DNA of 64,000 nt from contig OZ241908.1 in NCBI GenBank assembly GCA_965203685.1, positions 310,001 to 374,000 on the forward strand. Direction: 5' to 3'. A program made the translations under genes and the position numbers. The stretch comes from VXYL01 sp965203685. Lineage in GTDB: Bacteria > Pseudomonadota > Gammaproteobacteria > Pseudomonadales > Azotimanducaceae. Below, piece after piece: positions 51,516-59,451 of this stretch; within the stretch, counting starts at the first letter, position 1; each line of letters begins with the position of its first letter. The notes beneath the pieces were generated by a model, which saw only the letters and a program-made list of their open reading frames with translations, ran no database searches and was not told the origin of the DNA.

Positions 51516-52519
51516 GTGCGCTCCTCGAGGTCGACGACCTGCGCGTGGAGTTCGACACCTACGGCGGCACGGTGCAGGCGGTGCGCGGCGTCTCGTTCGA
51601 ACTCGACCGCGGCCAGACGCTGGCCATCGTCGGCGAGTCCGGGTGCGGCAAGTCCGTGACCGTGCAGAGCATCATGGGATTGATTCCGATGCCCCCGGGA
51701 CGGATCACGAGCGGCACGGCCAAGCTCGACGGCCAGGATGTCATCGCGGACAAGCGCATCGACGGCAAGGACATCCGCGGGCGGCTCGTGGGCATGATCT
51801 TCCAGGATCCCATGAGTTCCCTGAACCCCACCATGACCATCGGCGAGCAGATCGCCGAGACCTTGCAGGTACACCGCGGCTATAGCCACAGACGCGCGAT
51901 CGCACGGGCCATCGAACTCATCGACATGACCCGCATTCCGGAGGCCGCGAAACGAGCGAGCCAGTACCCGTTCGAGTTCTCGGGGGGCATGCTGCAACGC
52001 TCCATGATTGCCATGTCGCTCGCCTGCGAGCCCTCGGTCCTGATCGCCGACGAACCGACCACCGCGCTCGACGTCACCATCCAGGCGCAGATCCTCGACC
52101 TCATGCGCGACCTGCAGCGCGAGAACGGCATGGCCATCATCCTGATCACCCATGATCTCGGCGTGGTCGCCCGCATGGCCGACGAGGTGCTGGTGATGTA
52201 TGCCGGCGAAGTCGTCGAGCGAGGCAGCGTCGACGACGTGTTCTACCGGTCGGCGCACCCGTACACGCTCGGCTTGCGGGCCGCGATGCCGTCCAACCGC
52301 GACGATGCCGCCCAGGAACTGACGCCGATCGAAGGCAGCCCGCCGGACCTGTTCGCACCGCCCGAGGGCTGTGGCTATTTCGCCCGCTGTCCGCACGCGA
52401 TGCAGGCGTGCGAGAACGGCCATCCGCAAGCTTTCGAGATCGGCGAACGCCATCAGGCCCTGTGCTGGCTGCACCACGAGGAATGCGACGTCGAAGCGGC
52501 GGAGGTGTACCGTCCGTGA
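51512..52519 (+). CDS. oppD: Oligopeptide ABC transporter ATP-binding protein OppD
   Basis: ATPase of 335 residues. Walker A is GESGCGKSV, Q-loop FQDPMSSLNP, signature FSGGML, Walker B VLIADEPTTALD, and the switch His lies in ITHDLG. The C-terminal extension carries GCGYFARCPHAMQAC, the Cys pattern of OppD. The start overlaps the oppC stop (ATGA) and the stop overlaps the oppF GTG. The signature FSGGMLQRSM lacks the RQR usual in OppD. Confidence 0.92.
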   Translation: MSALLEVDDLRVEFDTYGGTVQAVRGVSFELDRGQTLAIVGESGCGKSVTVQSIMGLIPMPPGRITSGTAKLDGQDVIADKRIDGKDIRGRLVGMIFQDPMSSLNPTMTIGEQIAETLQVHRGYSHRRAIARAIELIDMTRIPEAAKRASQYPFEFSGGMLQRSMIAMSLACEPSVLIADEPTTALDVTIQAQILDLMRDLQRENGMAIILITHDLGVVARMADEVLVMYAGEVVERGSVDDVFYRSAHPYTLGLRAAMPSNRDDAAQELTPIEGSPPDLFAPPEGCGYFARCPHAMQACENGHPQAFEIGERHQALCWLHHEECDVEAAEVYRP

Positions 52520-53499
52520 CCGAGCCGATCGTCGCAGTCAAGGGACTCACCAAGCATTTCCACATCGGGCGCGGACAGGTCGTTCACGCCGTCGACGACG
52601 TCTCGCTCGACATCGCGCCGCGGGAAATCGTGGGCCTTGTGGGCGAGAGCGGCTCCGGAAAGTCGACGCTCGGCAAGACCGTGCTCGGCCTGCACGACAA
52701 GACCTCGGGCGAGGTGGTCTTCAACGGCGAATCGTTGCCGGCCAAGTACTCGCCGGGCGACTTCCAGCGATACGCCCAGGCCATGCAGATGATCTTCCAG
52801 GATCCGTACTCGTCGCTGAATCCGCGCATGACGGTGGGCGAAATCGTCGGCGAGGGCTTGCGCCTGCACAGCGATCTCTCGCGGTCCGACATCCGCGACA
52901 CCGTCGCCGACTGGCTGCGCCGGGTCGGCCTCAACCCGGACCACATGTCCCGCTACCCGCACGAGTTCTCGGGTGGTCAGCGGCAACGCATTGGCATCGC
53001 GCGGGCGCTGGTGCTCGAGCCCGAATTCGTGGTCTGCGACGAGCCAATCTCGGCCCTCGACGTCTCGGTCCAGGCGCAGGTCGTCAACCTTCTCGACGAA
53101 CTGAAGGAGTCGCTGGGACTTACGCTGTTGTTCATCGCCCACGACCTGTCCATGGTCCGCTACGTCTCGGATCGCATGGCGGTGATGTATCTCGGCTCGC
53201 TCGTCGAACTCGGCCCCGCCAACCGGGTGTTCTTCGCGCCCAAGCACCCGTATACGGAGCTCTTGATCGGATCGAACCCGGAACCGGACCCGGTCAGCGA
53301 GCGGGATCGTGACTCGACCGCGATCCGCGGCGAAATCCCGTCACCGGTGAACGTACCGCCGGGATGCCGGTTCGCCAACCGCTGTCCGAAGGTAATGAAC
53401 GTGTGCCGCGACAACACGCCCGAGCTGATTCCCGTGGTCGATGCGGCGTACCCGGATAGACTCGTCGCTTGCCACCTCTACGACGGCGAGGCAAGCTGA
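52516..53499 (+). CDS. oppF: Oligopeptide ABC transporter ATP-binding protein OppF
   Basis: Last gene of the Opp importer, 327 residues from a GTG overlapping oppD. Walker A GESGSGKST, Q-loop FQDPYSSLNPR, signature FSGGQRQR, Walker B FVVCDEPISALD and a C-terminal GCRFANRCPKVMNVC extension are all present. The alternative start at 52408 runs back through oppD and was rejected. Confidence 0.93.
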   Translation: MTEPIVAVKGLTKHFHIGRGQVVHAVDDVSLDIAPREIVGLVGESGSGKSTLGKTVLGLHDKTSGEVVFNGESLPAKYSPGDFQRYAQAMQMIFQDPYSSLNPRMTVGEIVGEGLRLHSDLSRSDIRDTVADWLRRVGLNPDHMSRYPHEFSGGQRQRIGIARALVLEPEFVVCDEPISALDVSVQAQVVNLLDELKESLGLTLLFIAHDLSMVRYVSDRMAVMYLGSLVELGPANRVFFAPKHPYTELLIGSNPEPDPVSERDRDSTAIRGEIPSPVNVPPGCRFANRCPKVMNVCRDNTPELIPVVDAAYPDRLVACHLYDGEAS

Positions 53500-53524
53500 C
53501 CTCGACACCCGATTAGGAGAAGCG

Positions 53525-53998
53525 ATGCCTTGGTGGGCTTGGATTGTCGCCGGTCTCGGCTTGATGGCGTTGGAACTCGCCGCTGTCGATGCGGCGTTCT
53601 ATATCGTTTTCCTTGGTGCGGCAGCCATCGTCGTGGGCGTCGCGGAGTCCGCCGGCGCAGGGCTGCCCGTGTGGGGACAGTGGGTGCTCTACGCGGTCCT
53701 GTCCGTCGCCTTCATGGTTCTCTTCAGGCGCAAGCTCTACGAGCGCCTTCGCGGCAGCGCACAAGGGTTCGACAACTCGACCGTCGGCGAGACCGTCGAT
53801 GTAACCGAGGATGTGCCAGCCGGAGGCAGGACCCAAGTCGCCATGCGCGGCAGCCGCTGGCGGGCGAAGAACGTTGGCCCGGAGGCCATCGGTGCTGGCG
53901 CGCAGGCGCGCGTGGTGGCTGTCAGTGGTACGACCGTCGAGATCGAGTTGGTGCCGTCGGCGGGCCGAAACGCCGACGAGAACCCGTCAAGGACCTGA
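53525..53998 (+). CDS. NfeD family membrane protein
   Basis: Inner-membrane protein of 157 residues, the short (NfeD1b/YbbK) form without a protease domain. Three helices are seen (WAWIVAGLGLMALELAAVDA, AAFYIVFLGAAAIVVGVAE, WVLYAVLSVAFMVLF). A C-terminal OB-fold includes GETVDVTEDVPAGGRTQVAMRGSRWRAKN, the characteristic motif. AGGAG lies before the ATG at 53525. It is followed 11 bases later by its usual SPFH partner. Confidence 0.9.
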   Translation: MPWWAWIVAGLGLMALELAAVDAAFYIVFLGAAAIVVGVAESAGAGLPVWGQWVLYAVLSVAFMVLFRRKLYERLRGSAQGFDNSTVGETVDVTEDVPAGGRTQVAMRGSRWRAKNVGPEAIGAGAQARVVAVSGTTVEIELVPSAGRNADENPSRT

Positions 53999-54009
53999 GG
54001 AGGCTCAAC

Positions 54010-54951
54010 GTGGATGCAGGACTGATCGTTGCCATCGTGCTGGTGGTGCTCGCCATCGTCGTGGTGATAAAGACGGCCGTGATCGTGCCGCAGCAGAGTG
54101 CCTACGTGGTCGAGAGCCTCGGCAAGTACTCGCGAACCCTCGCGGCCGGCTTCCACATCCTGGTCCCGTTCATCGACCGCGTGGCGTACAAGCACACGCT
54201 GAAGGAACAGGCCATGGACGTCGAGGAACAGATCTGCATCACGTCCGACAACGTTCAGGTCGGCGTGGACGGCGTCCTCTACATGCAGGTCCTCGACGCC
54301 CGCAACGCCTCGTACGGCATCGGTGACTACGGGTTCGCGATCTCGCAGCTTGCCCAAACAACCTTGCGTAGCGAGATCGGCCGCATCGAGCTCGACAAGA
54401 CCTTCGAGGAACGCAATCACATCAACCTACGCGTCGTCGAGGAACTCGACCAGGCCACCGACCCATGGGGCGTGAAGGTGCTCCGTTACGAGATCAAGAA
54501 CATCAACCCGCCGGGGGACGTGGTCTCCGCCATGGAGAAACAGATGCGCGCCGAACGGGAGAAGCGCGCCACGGTACTCGTCTCCGAGGGCGAACGCGAC
54601 GCCAAGATCAACGAGGCCGAGGGCGAAAAGCAGCGCGTCATCAAGGAGTCGGAAGCGGCCAAGGAACAGCAGATCAACGAGGCCCAGGGTGAGGCGGCGG
54701 CTATTCTGGCGGTCGCGGAAGCCACTGCCGAAGGCTTGCGCAAGGTGGCCGACGCGTTGAACAGTGAAGGTGGCGACAAGGCCATGCAGTTGCGCGTCGC
54801 TGAGGACTATCTGGAACGCTTCGGCAACTTGGCCAAGGAAGGCAACACGCTGATCGTGCCAGCGAACTTGAGCGACGTCTCTTCGATGATCGGCGCGGCA
54901 ACGAACGTGCTGGCGACGTTGCGGCCGCCGTCTGGCACGGCACCGAGCTAG
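54010..54951 (+). CDS. qmcA: SPFH/stomatin-like protein QmcA
   Basis: Membrane-anchored SPFH protein of 313 residues from a GTG with GAGGAGG upstream. Helix LIVAIVLVVLAIVVVIKTAVIV anchors it. The SPFH domain has VPQQSAYVVESLGKYSRTLAAGFHILVPFIDRV. A charged coiled coil follows (MRAEREKRATVLVSEGERDAKINEAEGEKQ), then VPANLSDVSSMIG. Such proteins organise membrane microdomains and modulate FtsH-type proteolysis. The NfeD-QmcA gene pair is widespread. Confidence 0.92.
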   Translation: MDAGLIVAIVLVVLAIVVVIKTAVIVPQQSAYVVESLGKYSRTLAAGFHILVPFIDRVAYKHTLKEQAMDVEEQICITSDNVQVGVDGVLYMQVLDARNASYGIGDYGFAISQLAQTTLRSEIGRIELDKTFEERNHINLRVVEELDQATDPWGVKVLRYEIKNINPPGDVVSAMEKQMRAEREKRATVLVSEGERDAKINEAEGEKQRVIKESEAAKEQQINEAQGEAAAILAVAEATAEGLRKVADALNSEGGDKAMQLRVAEDYLERFGNLAKEGNTLIVPANLSDVSSMIGAATNVLATLRPPSGTAPS

Positions 54952-54980
54952 TGTGACCGCGGGCCAAGAAGGAAGAGGCC

Positions 54981-56588
54981 ATGGCCGATGACACCGTAGA
55001 CGTCCTGATCGTCGGGGCCGGCGCCTCCGGTGCTGCTGTCGCATGGAGCCTCGCCGAGACCCGAATGCGAATCGTCTGCCTGGAGCAGGGCGGCTGGATG
55101 AACCCGGCGGAGTACCCGAGCAATGGCCGCGACTGGGAAATGCGCCAGTACAGCGAGTACCAATTGAGCCCGAACCTCCGCAAGCGCGCGGCCGATTACC
55201 CCATCAACGACGACGACTCGCCGATCGCCATCCTCAATTTCAATGCCGTCGGCGGCAGCACGATTCTCTATTCGGCGCACTTCCCGCGCTTCCACCCCTC
55301 GGATTTCCGGGTGAGGACACTCGACGACGTCGCCGACGATTGGCCGATCGACTACTGGGCACTCGAGCCCTACTTCGCCGAGAACGACCGCAACATCGGC
55401 GTCTCGGGTCTCGCCGGGGATCCGGCCATCCCGTTCCACGAGCCGCCGCTGCCACCCGTGCCGATGGGGCGCATGGGCGAGGCCATGGGGCGGGGCTTCA
55501 ACAAGCTTGGCTGGCATTGGTGGCCGTCGGATACGGCCATCGTGACGCGCGACTACAACGGCCGCGGCCGGTGCCTGAACCTGGGCCCGTGCAACGCCGG
55601 CTGCGCCCAAGGTGCCAAGAGCAGCGCCGACGTCACCTATTGGCCGATGGCGGAGCGCGCCGGGGTCGAACTGCGCACCAACTGCCGGGTGCGCGAGATC
55701 ACCGTCGACGACCGCGACATGGCGACCGGCGTCACCTACTTCGACGCCGACGGCGTCGAGCGCCACCAACGCGCCGAAGTGGTGATCGTCGCCTGCAACG
55801 GCGTCGGTACGCCGCGCCTGCTGCTCAATTCGACGTCCGCCCGTTTCCCCGATGGCCTTGCCAACCGATCAGGCCTCGTGGGCAAGAACCTGATGCTGCA
55901 CCCGTTCGGCCATGTGCGGGGCATCTTCCCCGAACCGCTCGCATCGCACTTCGGGCCGCAAGGCTCCTGCATCCTGAGCCAGGAGTTCTACGAGACGGAC
56001 TTGAGCCGGGGCTTCGTGCGCGGCTACGACCTGCAGGTCACGCGCGGTGCTCCCCCGGTGGCCACCGCGCGCGGCGGCATCGCGAGCGGGGCGATCCCCT
56101 GGGGCGAGGGCCATCACGCGGCGTTCGAGCGCATGTACGACCGGGACATCAACATCGGCGTCCTGTGCGAGGATCTCCCGGAGGAGCACAACCGGGTCAC
56201 CCTGGACCCCGAACTGACCGACTCGGACGGCATCCCGGCCCCGAAGGTCAGCTACACGCTCTCCGAGAACAGCCGGCGGATGCTTGAGCACGGCGTCGCG
56301 CGCGCCTCCGAGGCCATGGTCGCGGCCGGTGCCACGTCGGTACACCCGTCGCCATCGCCGATCCGGTACTGCGGCTGGCACCTCCTGGGCACCGCGCGCA
56401 TGGGGGACGATCCGGCACAGTCCGTGGTCAACTCCTGGGGCCGCAGCCATGACGTGCGCAACCTATTCATCGTCGACGGCAGCGTCTTCGTGACCTCGGG
56501 CGGCGTCAATCCCACGACGACGATCCAGGCTGTTGCCCTCTACATCGCCGACTCGATGAAGAAGAACCTTGCCAACCTGTTCGATTGA
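54981..56588 (+). CDS. GMC family oxidoreductase
   Basis: Flavoprotein of 535 residues. The FAD motif is VGAGASGAA (11-19), with LEQGGW and the GMC signature region NAVGGSTILYSAHFPRF. The catalytic pair is His in CGWHLLGTARMG and Asn in SGGVNPTTTIQA, and FIVDGSVF is the usual C-terminal motif. CNLGPCNAGCAQGAKSS-type Cys residues (CLNLGPCNAGC) occur as in gluconate-dehydrogenase-type GMC large subunits. No Tat or Sec signal is seen. The following gene is a subunit-3-like protein, consistent with a two-part dehydrogenase. Substrate unknown; alcohols or sugars are typical. Confidence 0.92.
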   Translation: MADDTVDVLIVGAGASGAAVAWSLAETRMRIVCLEQGGWMNPAEYPSNGRDWEMRQYSEYQLSPNLRKRAADYPINDDDSPIAILNFNAVGGSTILYSAHFPRFHPSDFRVRTLDDVADDWPIDYWALEPYFAENDRNIGVSGLAGDPAIPFHEPPLPPVPMGRMGEAMGRGFNKLGWHWWPSDTAIVTRDYNGRGRCLNLGPCNAGCAQGAKSSADVTYWPMAERAGVELRTNCRVREITVDDRDMATGVTYFDADGVERHQRAEVVIVACNGVGTPRLLLNSTSARFPDGLANRSGLVGKNLMLHPFGHVRGIFPEPLASHFGPQGSCILSQEFYETDLSRGFVRGYDLQVTRGAPPVATARGGIASGAIPWGEGHHAAFERMYDRDINIGVLCEDLPEEHNRVTLDPELTDSDGIPAPKVSYTLSENSRRMLEHGVARASEAMVAAGATSVHPSPSPIRYCGWHLLGTARMGDDPAQSVVNSWGRSHDVRNLFIVDGSVFVTSGGVNPTTTIQAVALYIADSMKKNLANLFD

Positions 56589-56608
56589 CCACGGGAGGAA
56601 GACAGGAA

Positions 56609-57082
56609 GTGTCGGCTGACATGATTGGCTCAGACAACCCGATGACCGCGGCTGAGCGTGCAACGTTCGACGTCGTGGTCGACATGATCGTTCCGGCGAG
56701 TGCCGATGGCCGCAAGCCGAGTGCCGCGGCGGTTGGCGTACTGGATTTCATCCGCGAGCGCGAGCCGCGGGACCTCGCCGCGATCGCCCGGGACATCGGC
56801 CGCCTGGATGCGGCTGGGCGGGATCGCCACGGCGCGGCCTTCACCGATCTCGATGCCACCTCGAGACAAGCCATCGTCGACGCCATGCGCGCAGACGATC
56901 CGGCCTTCCTGCGTACGCTCGCGATGCACACGGTCACCTGCTACTACCAGGACGACCGCGTCCTTGCCGCGATCGGTCTCGAAGCGCGCCCGCCGTTTCC
57001 GGAAGGCTACGACGTGGTGGCTGGCGACACCGATCTCCTTGAGCCGGTCAGGCGCCGCGGCAACTTGGTCCGGGACGCGTAA
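56609..57082 (+). CDS. Gluconate 2-dehydrogenase subunit 3-like protein
   Basis: Small protein of 157 residues. The conserved block is ATFDVVVDMIVPASADGRKPSAAAVGVLDFI, followed by an all-helical region with FLRTLAMHTVTCYYQDDRVLAAIG and a tail containing PPFPEGYDV. This matches the gluconate 2-dehydrogenase subunit 3 family that partners GMC flavoproteins. Most members carry a Tat signal; this one does not. A GTG at 56609 with GGAGGA 9 bases upstream is taken as start; ATG 56621 is possible. It lies 20 bases behind the GMC gene. Confidence 0.85.
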   Translation: MSADMIGSDNPMTAAERATFDVVVDMIVPASADGRKPSAAAVGVLDFIREREPRDLAAIARDIGRLDAAGRDRHGAAFTDLDATSRQAIVDAMRADDPAFLRTLAMHTVTCYYQDDRVLAAIGLEARPPFPEGYDVVAGDTDLLEPVRRRGNLVRDA

Positions 57083-57090
57083 GGGCCGCG

Positions 57091-57660
57091 CTATCGCCCC
57101 TGCAAGGGCGGGCGACCCAGGAAAGCTAGGGTTTTGCGCGCAAGGCGCAGGATCGACTCCTCCCGGGTTACGGCCTCGACATCGGCAAGCGGCACCCAGG
57201 CCAACGCCAAGGACTCGGCAGTGGCCTTGAACGCCTCGGATGCCTCGACCTGCACCAGGAAACGCACGTCGTAGTGGAAGTGCCGCGGATCGCCGCCGCG
57301 CGCGGGGATGGCGTGGATGTCGAGGTCGATGGGCCATGTGCAGCACGGCCGCACGCCAAGGCCGGATTCCTCGACGGCCTCGCGACAGGCGACGGCGAGA
57401 GGGTCGGTCTCCCCGTCTGCGTGACCACCGAGTTGTAGCCAGCGGCCGAGTTTGGCGTGGTGGGTCATCAGCATCGCCGTGCCTGCAAGGTTCAGCACGA
57501 CCGCCGAACCCGTGACGTGACCGTCGTCGAAGCAGTCGCGGTCGAAGCAGCGCGGCTGGCGAACGACAAGGTGTTCGAAACGCGTGATCGTGGCTGTGGA
57601 CTCTTCCGGATGTCGCACCCGGTACTGGTCCAAAAGGTCAAGGAGTTTGTTTCGATGCAT
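57091..57660 (-). CDS. Nudix hydrolase
   Basis: Cytoplasmic pyrophosphohydrolase of 189 residues. The Nudix helix is GGHADGETDPLAVACREAVEESG (the residues REAVEESG at 93-100 are diagnostic). The spacing between the first Glu and the Arg is one residue longer than in the classic Nudix box, as in a common bacterial subgroup with GGHADGxTDP. The region 103-125 continues the fold. It is divergent from the ABM gene by 50 bases and convergent with the GMC pair. Substrate not predictable. Confidence 0.9.
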   Translation of the reverse strand: MHRNKLLDLLDQYRVRHPEESTATITRFEHLVVRQPRCFDRDCFDDGHVTGSAVVLNLAGTAMLMTHHAKLGRWLQLGGHADGETDPLAVACREAVEESGLGVRPCCTWPIDLDIHAIPARGGDPRHFHYDVRFLVQVEASEAFKATAESLALAWVPLADVEAVTREESILRLARKTLAFLGRPPLQGR

Positions 57661-57710
57661 GCTGCCCGTTATGCTGCCCGGCCTGACTCCAAGAATCCAA
57701 GGACGCCAAC

Positions 57711-57992
57711 ATGATCGCGTTACTCGCCCGCCTCAACGTCGCCGAAGGCAAGGAAGCGGAATTCGAAACCGTGATGCTAGAACTCGCCGCGCAGGTACGC
57801 TCCAACGAACCCGGCAATCAACTCTATACGCTCGTGAAGGACGACGAGGGCTACGCCGTCATGGAACTCTACGATGATGACGAGGCCCTTCGCGCGCATG
57901 GTGCGAGCGACCACTTCCGAGCGGCGGGCGCGAAGTTCCGCGGGTTGATGGCCGGAGCGCCGGATCTGCAGCGGTTCGAGGTCGTCGGCTAA
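57711..57992 (+). CDS. Antibiotic biosynthesis monooxygenase (ABM) family protein
   Basis: Small dimeric alpha/beta-barrel protein of 93 residues. ALLARLNVAEGKEAEFETVM, then LYTLVKDDEGYAVMELYDDDEALRAH and SDHFRAAGAKF match the ABM pattern. Such proteins act as cofactor-less monooxygenases or as quinol/peroxide-linked enzymes, but many have no known substrate. It has a short divergent gap with the Nudix gene. Confidence 0.85.
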   Translation: MIALLARLNVAEGKEAEFETVMLELAAQVRSNEPGNQLYTLVKDDEGYAVMELYDDDEALRAHGASDHFRAAGAKFRGLMAGAPDLQRFEVVG

Positions 57993-58022
57993 CAACGAGG
58001 CGCTTCGCCCGCGCACATAAAG

Positions 58023-58637
58023 ATGGCGGCGCGCCGACACAAGGCCCTTCAGCTCAGAGTCGAACTGTTGGACATCCGACCCCCGATCTGGCGTCGGATC
58101 GAGATACCGTCGACGTACAGCTTCTGGGATCTCCACGTTGCCATCCAGGACGCCATGGGCTGGATGGACTGTCATCTCCACGAGTTCACGGTGGCGGACC
58201 GCGGTCGACGCAGGCCGATCCGGATCGGCGTCCCGCACGAGGACGACGAGCTATTCGGCCCGGAGGTGCAGACCGAGTGGAAGGTTCCGGTGACACGCTA
58301 CCTCGGGGTTCCGGGCGACAAGTGTCACTACGAGTACGACTTCGGCGACGGGTGGCTTCATCGAGTCACGCTAAAGAAAGTTCACGCGCTGCAGGCTGGC
58401 GCGAGGTACCCGATCTGTACCGGCGGCAGACGTGCGTGCCCGTTCGAGGACTGCGGTGGCGTTTCGGGCTACTACGAGCTGCTCGAAGCCCTCGCGGACG
58501 AAAACCACGAGGACCACGATGAGATGGTGGACTGGACGGGCGGCCGAGAGTACCGACCGGATCACTTCGAAGTTCAGGATGTGGTGTTCTCGGATCCGGC
58601 CCAGCGCCTCAAAGCGCTCAAGGCGTCGTTTGTTTGA
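58023..58637 (+). CDS. Plasmid pRiA4b ORF-3 family protein
   Basis: Protein of 204 residues matching the pRiA4b ORF-3-like family: LQLRVELLDIRPPIWRRIEIPSTYSFWDLHVAIQDAMGW near the N-terminus, HLHEFTV, then YEYDFGDGWLHRVTL and CTGGRRACPFEDCGG. The family is common on plasmids and near transposons as a passenger, but also in chromosomes, and its function is unknown. No transposase or terminal repeat is seen here. It converges with msrA 22 bases away. Confidence 0.88.
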   Translation: MAARRHKALQLRVELLDIRPPIWRRIEIPSTYSFWDLHVAIQDAMGWMDCHLHEFTVADRGRRRPIRIGVPHEDDELFGPEVQTEWKVPVTRYLGVPGDKCHYEYDFGDGWLHRVTLKKVHALQAGARYPICTGGRRACPFEDCGGVSGYYELLEALADENHEDHDEMVDWTGGREYRPDHFEVQDVVFSDPAQRLKALKASFV

Positions 58638-58659
58638 CCCATGGTCCGCGGCGAAGACC

Positions 58660-59319
58660 CTACCCGCCGTATTCCACCAGCGGCTCCACCACCCCGCAGG
58701 CGACGCCCGTTCCACCGAGTCCGCAGTAGCCGTTCGGCACCTTGGCGAGGTACTGCTGGTGGTAGTGCTCCGCGTAGTAGAAGGGCGGCGCGTCGATGAT
58801 TTCAGTGGTGATGGCACCGTAGCCCGCGGCGGTCAGGGCGTCCTGGTAGGTCTCCTTGGACGCCAGGGCCAGCTCCCGTTGCCGATCGTCGTAGACGTAG
58901 AGTCCGGAGCGGTACTGCGTACCGAGGTCGTTGCCTTGGCGCATGCCCTGGGTTGGATCATGCCCCTCCCAGAACACCTTGAGCAGGTCCGCGTAACCGA
59001 CGACTTTCGGGTCGAAGACGGCTAGCACAACCTCGTTGTGCCCGGTCATGCCGGAGCACACCTCGTAGTAGTCCGGGTTCTTCGTGAACCCGCCCGCGTA
59101 ACCGACCACGGTCGTAATCACGCCCGGTGTTTCCCAGAGCATGCGTTCGGCGCCCCAAAAGCAGCCCATACCCGCCAGGAAGTGCTCGCTGCCGGCGGGG
59201 AACGGCGGCATCAGAGGTGCGCCGTTGACGAAATGCCGGGGCGGGACGGGGACCGGCGTATCGCGCCCGGGCAGGGCTTCGTCGGCGTTCGGCAGCCGCA
59301 GCTTGTGCATCAGACCCAT
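58660..59319 (-). CDS. msrA: Peptide-methionine (S)-S-oxide reductase MsrA
   Basis: Repair enzyme that reduces methionine-S-sulfoxide; 219 residues. The active site GCFWG (52-56, Cys53) is followed by GVITTVVGYAGG, YYEVCSGMTGHNEVV, LLKVFWEGHDPTQGMRQGNDLGTQYRSGLYV and the end of the catalytic fold. The roughly 45-residue N-terminal extension before GCFWG resembles E. coli MsrA. The ATG at 59319 was chosen; a longer reading to 59463 adds a His/Arg-rich leader. Resolving Cys residues are present near the C-terminus (NGYCGLGGTGVACG). Confidence 0.93.
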   Translation of the reverse strand: MGLMHKLRLPNADEALPGRDTPVPVPPRHFVNGAPLMPPFPAGSEHFLAGMGCFWGAERMLWETPGVITTVVGYAGGFTKNPDYYEVCSGMTGHNEVVLAVFDPKVVGYADLLKVFWEGHDPTQGMRQGNDLGTQYRSGLYVYDDRQRELALASKETYQDALTAAGYGAITTEIIDAPPFYYAEHYHQQYLAKVPNGYCGLGGTGVACGVVEPLVEYGG

Positions 59320-59451
59320 CGCAGTGAGACCGTGGTGGTGACGGTGGGCCAAGAATAACGCATCGTCGGCGCCCGGGTCCGTTGGTGTCCGGTCGTGCGG
59401 TGCGCGTTGTGCGGCTACGTGCGGGGTACGACAATGGGCTAAACTCGTCGG

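Noticed and set aside
58023..58637. Mobile element carrying the pRiA4b-like gene
   Set aside because: The family often rides on mobile DNA, but no transposase, integrase or flanking repeat is present here.
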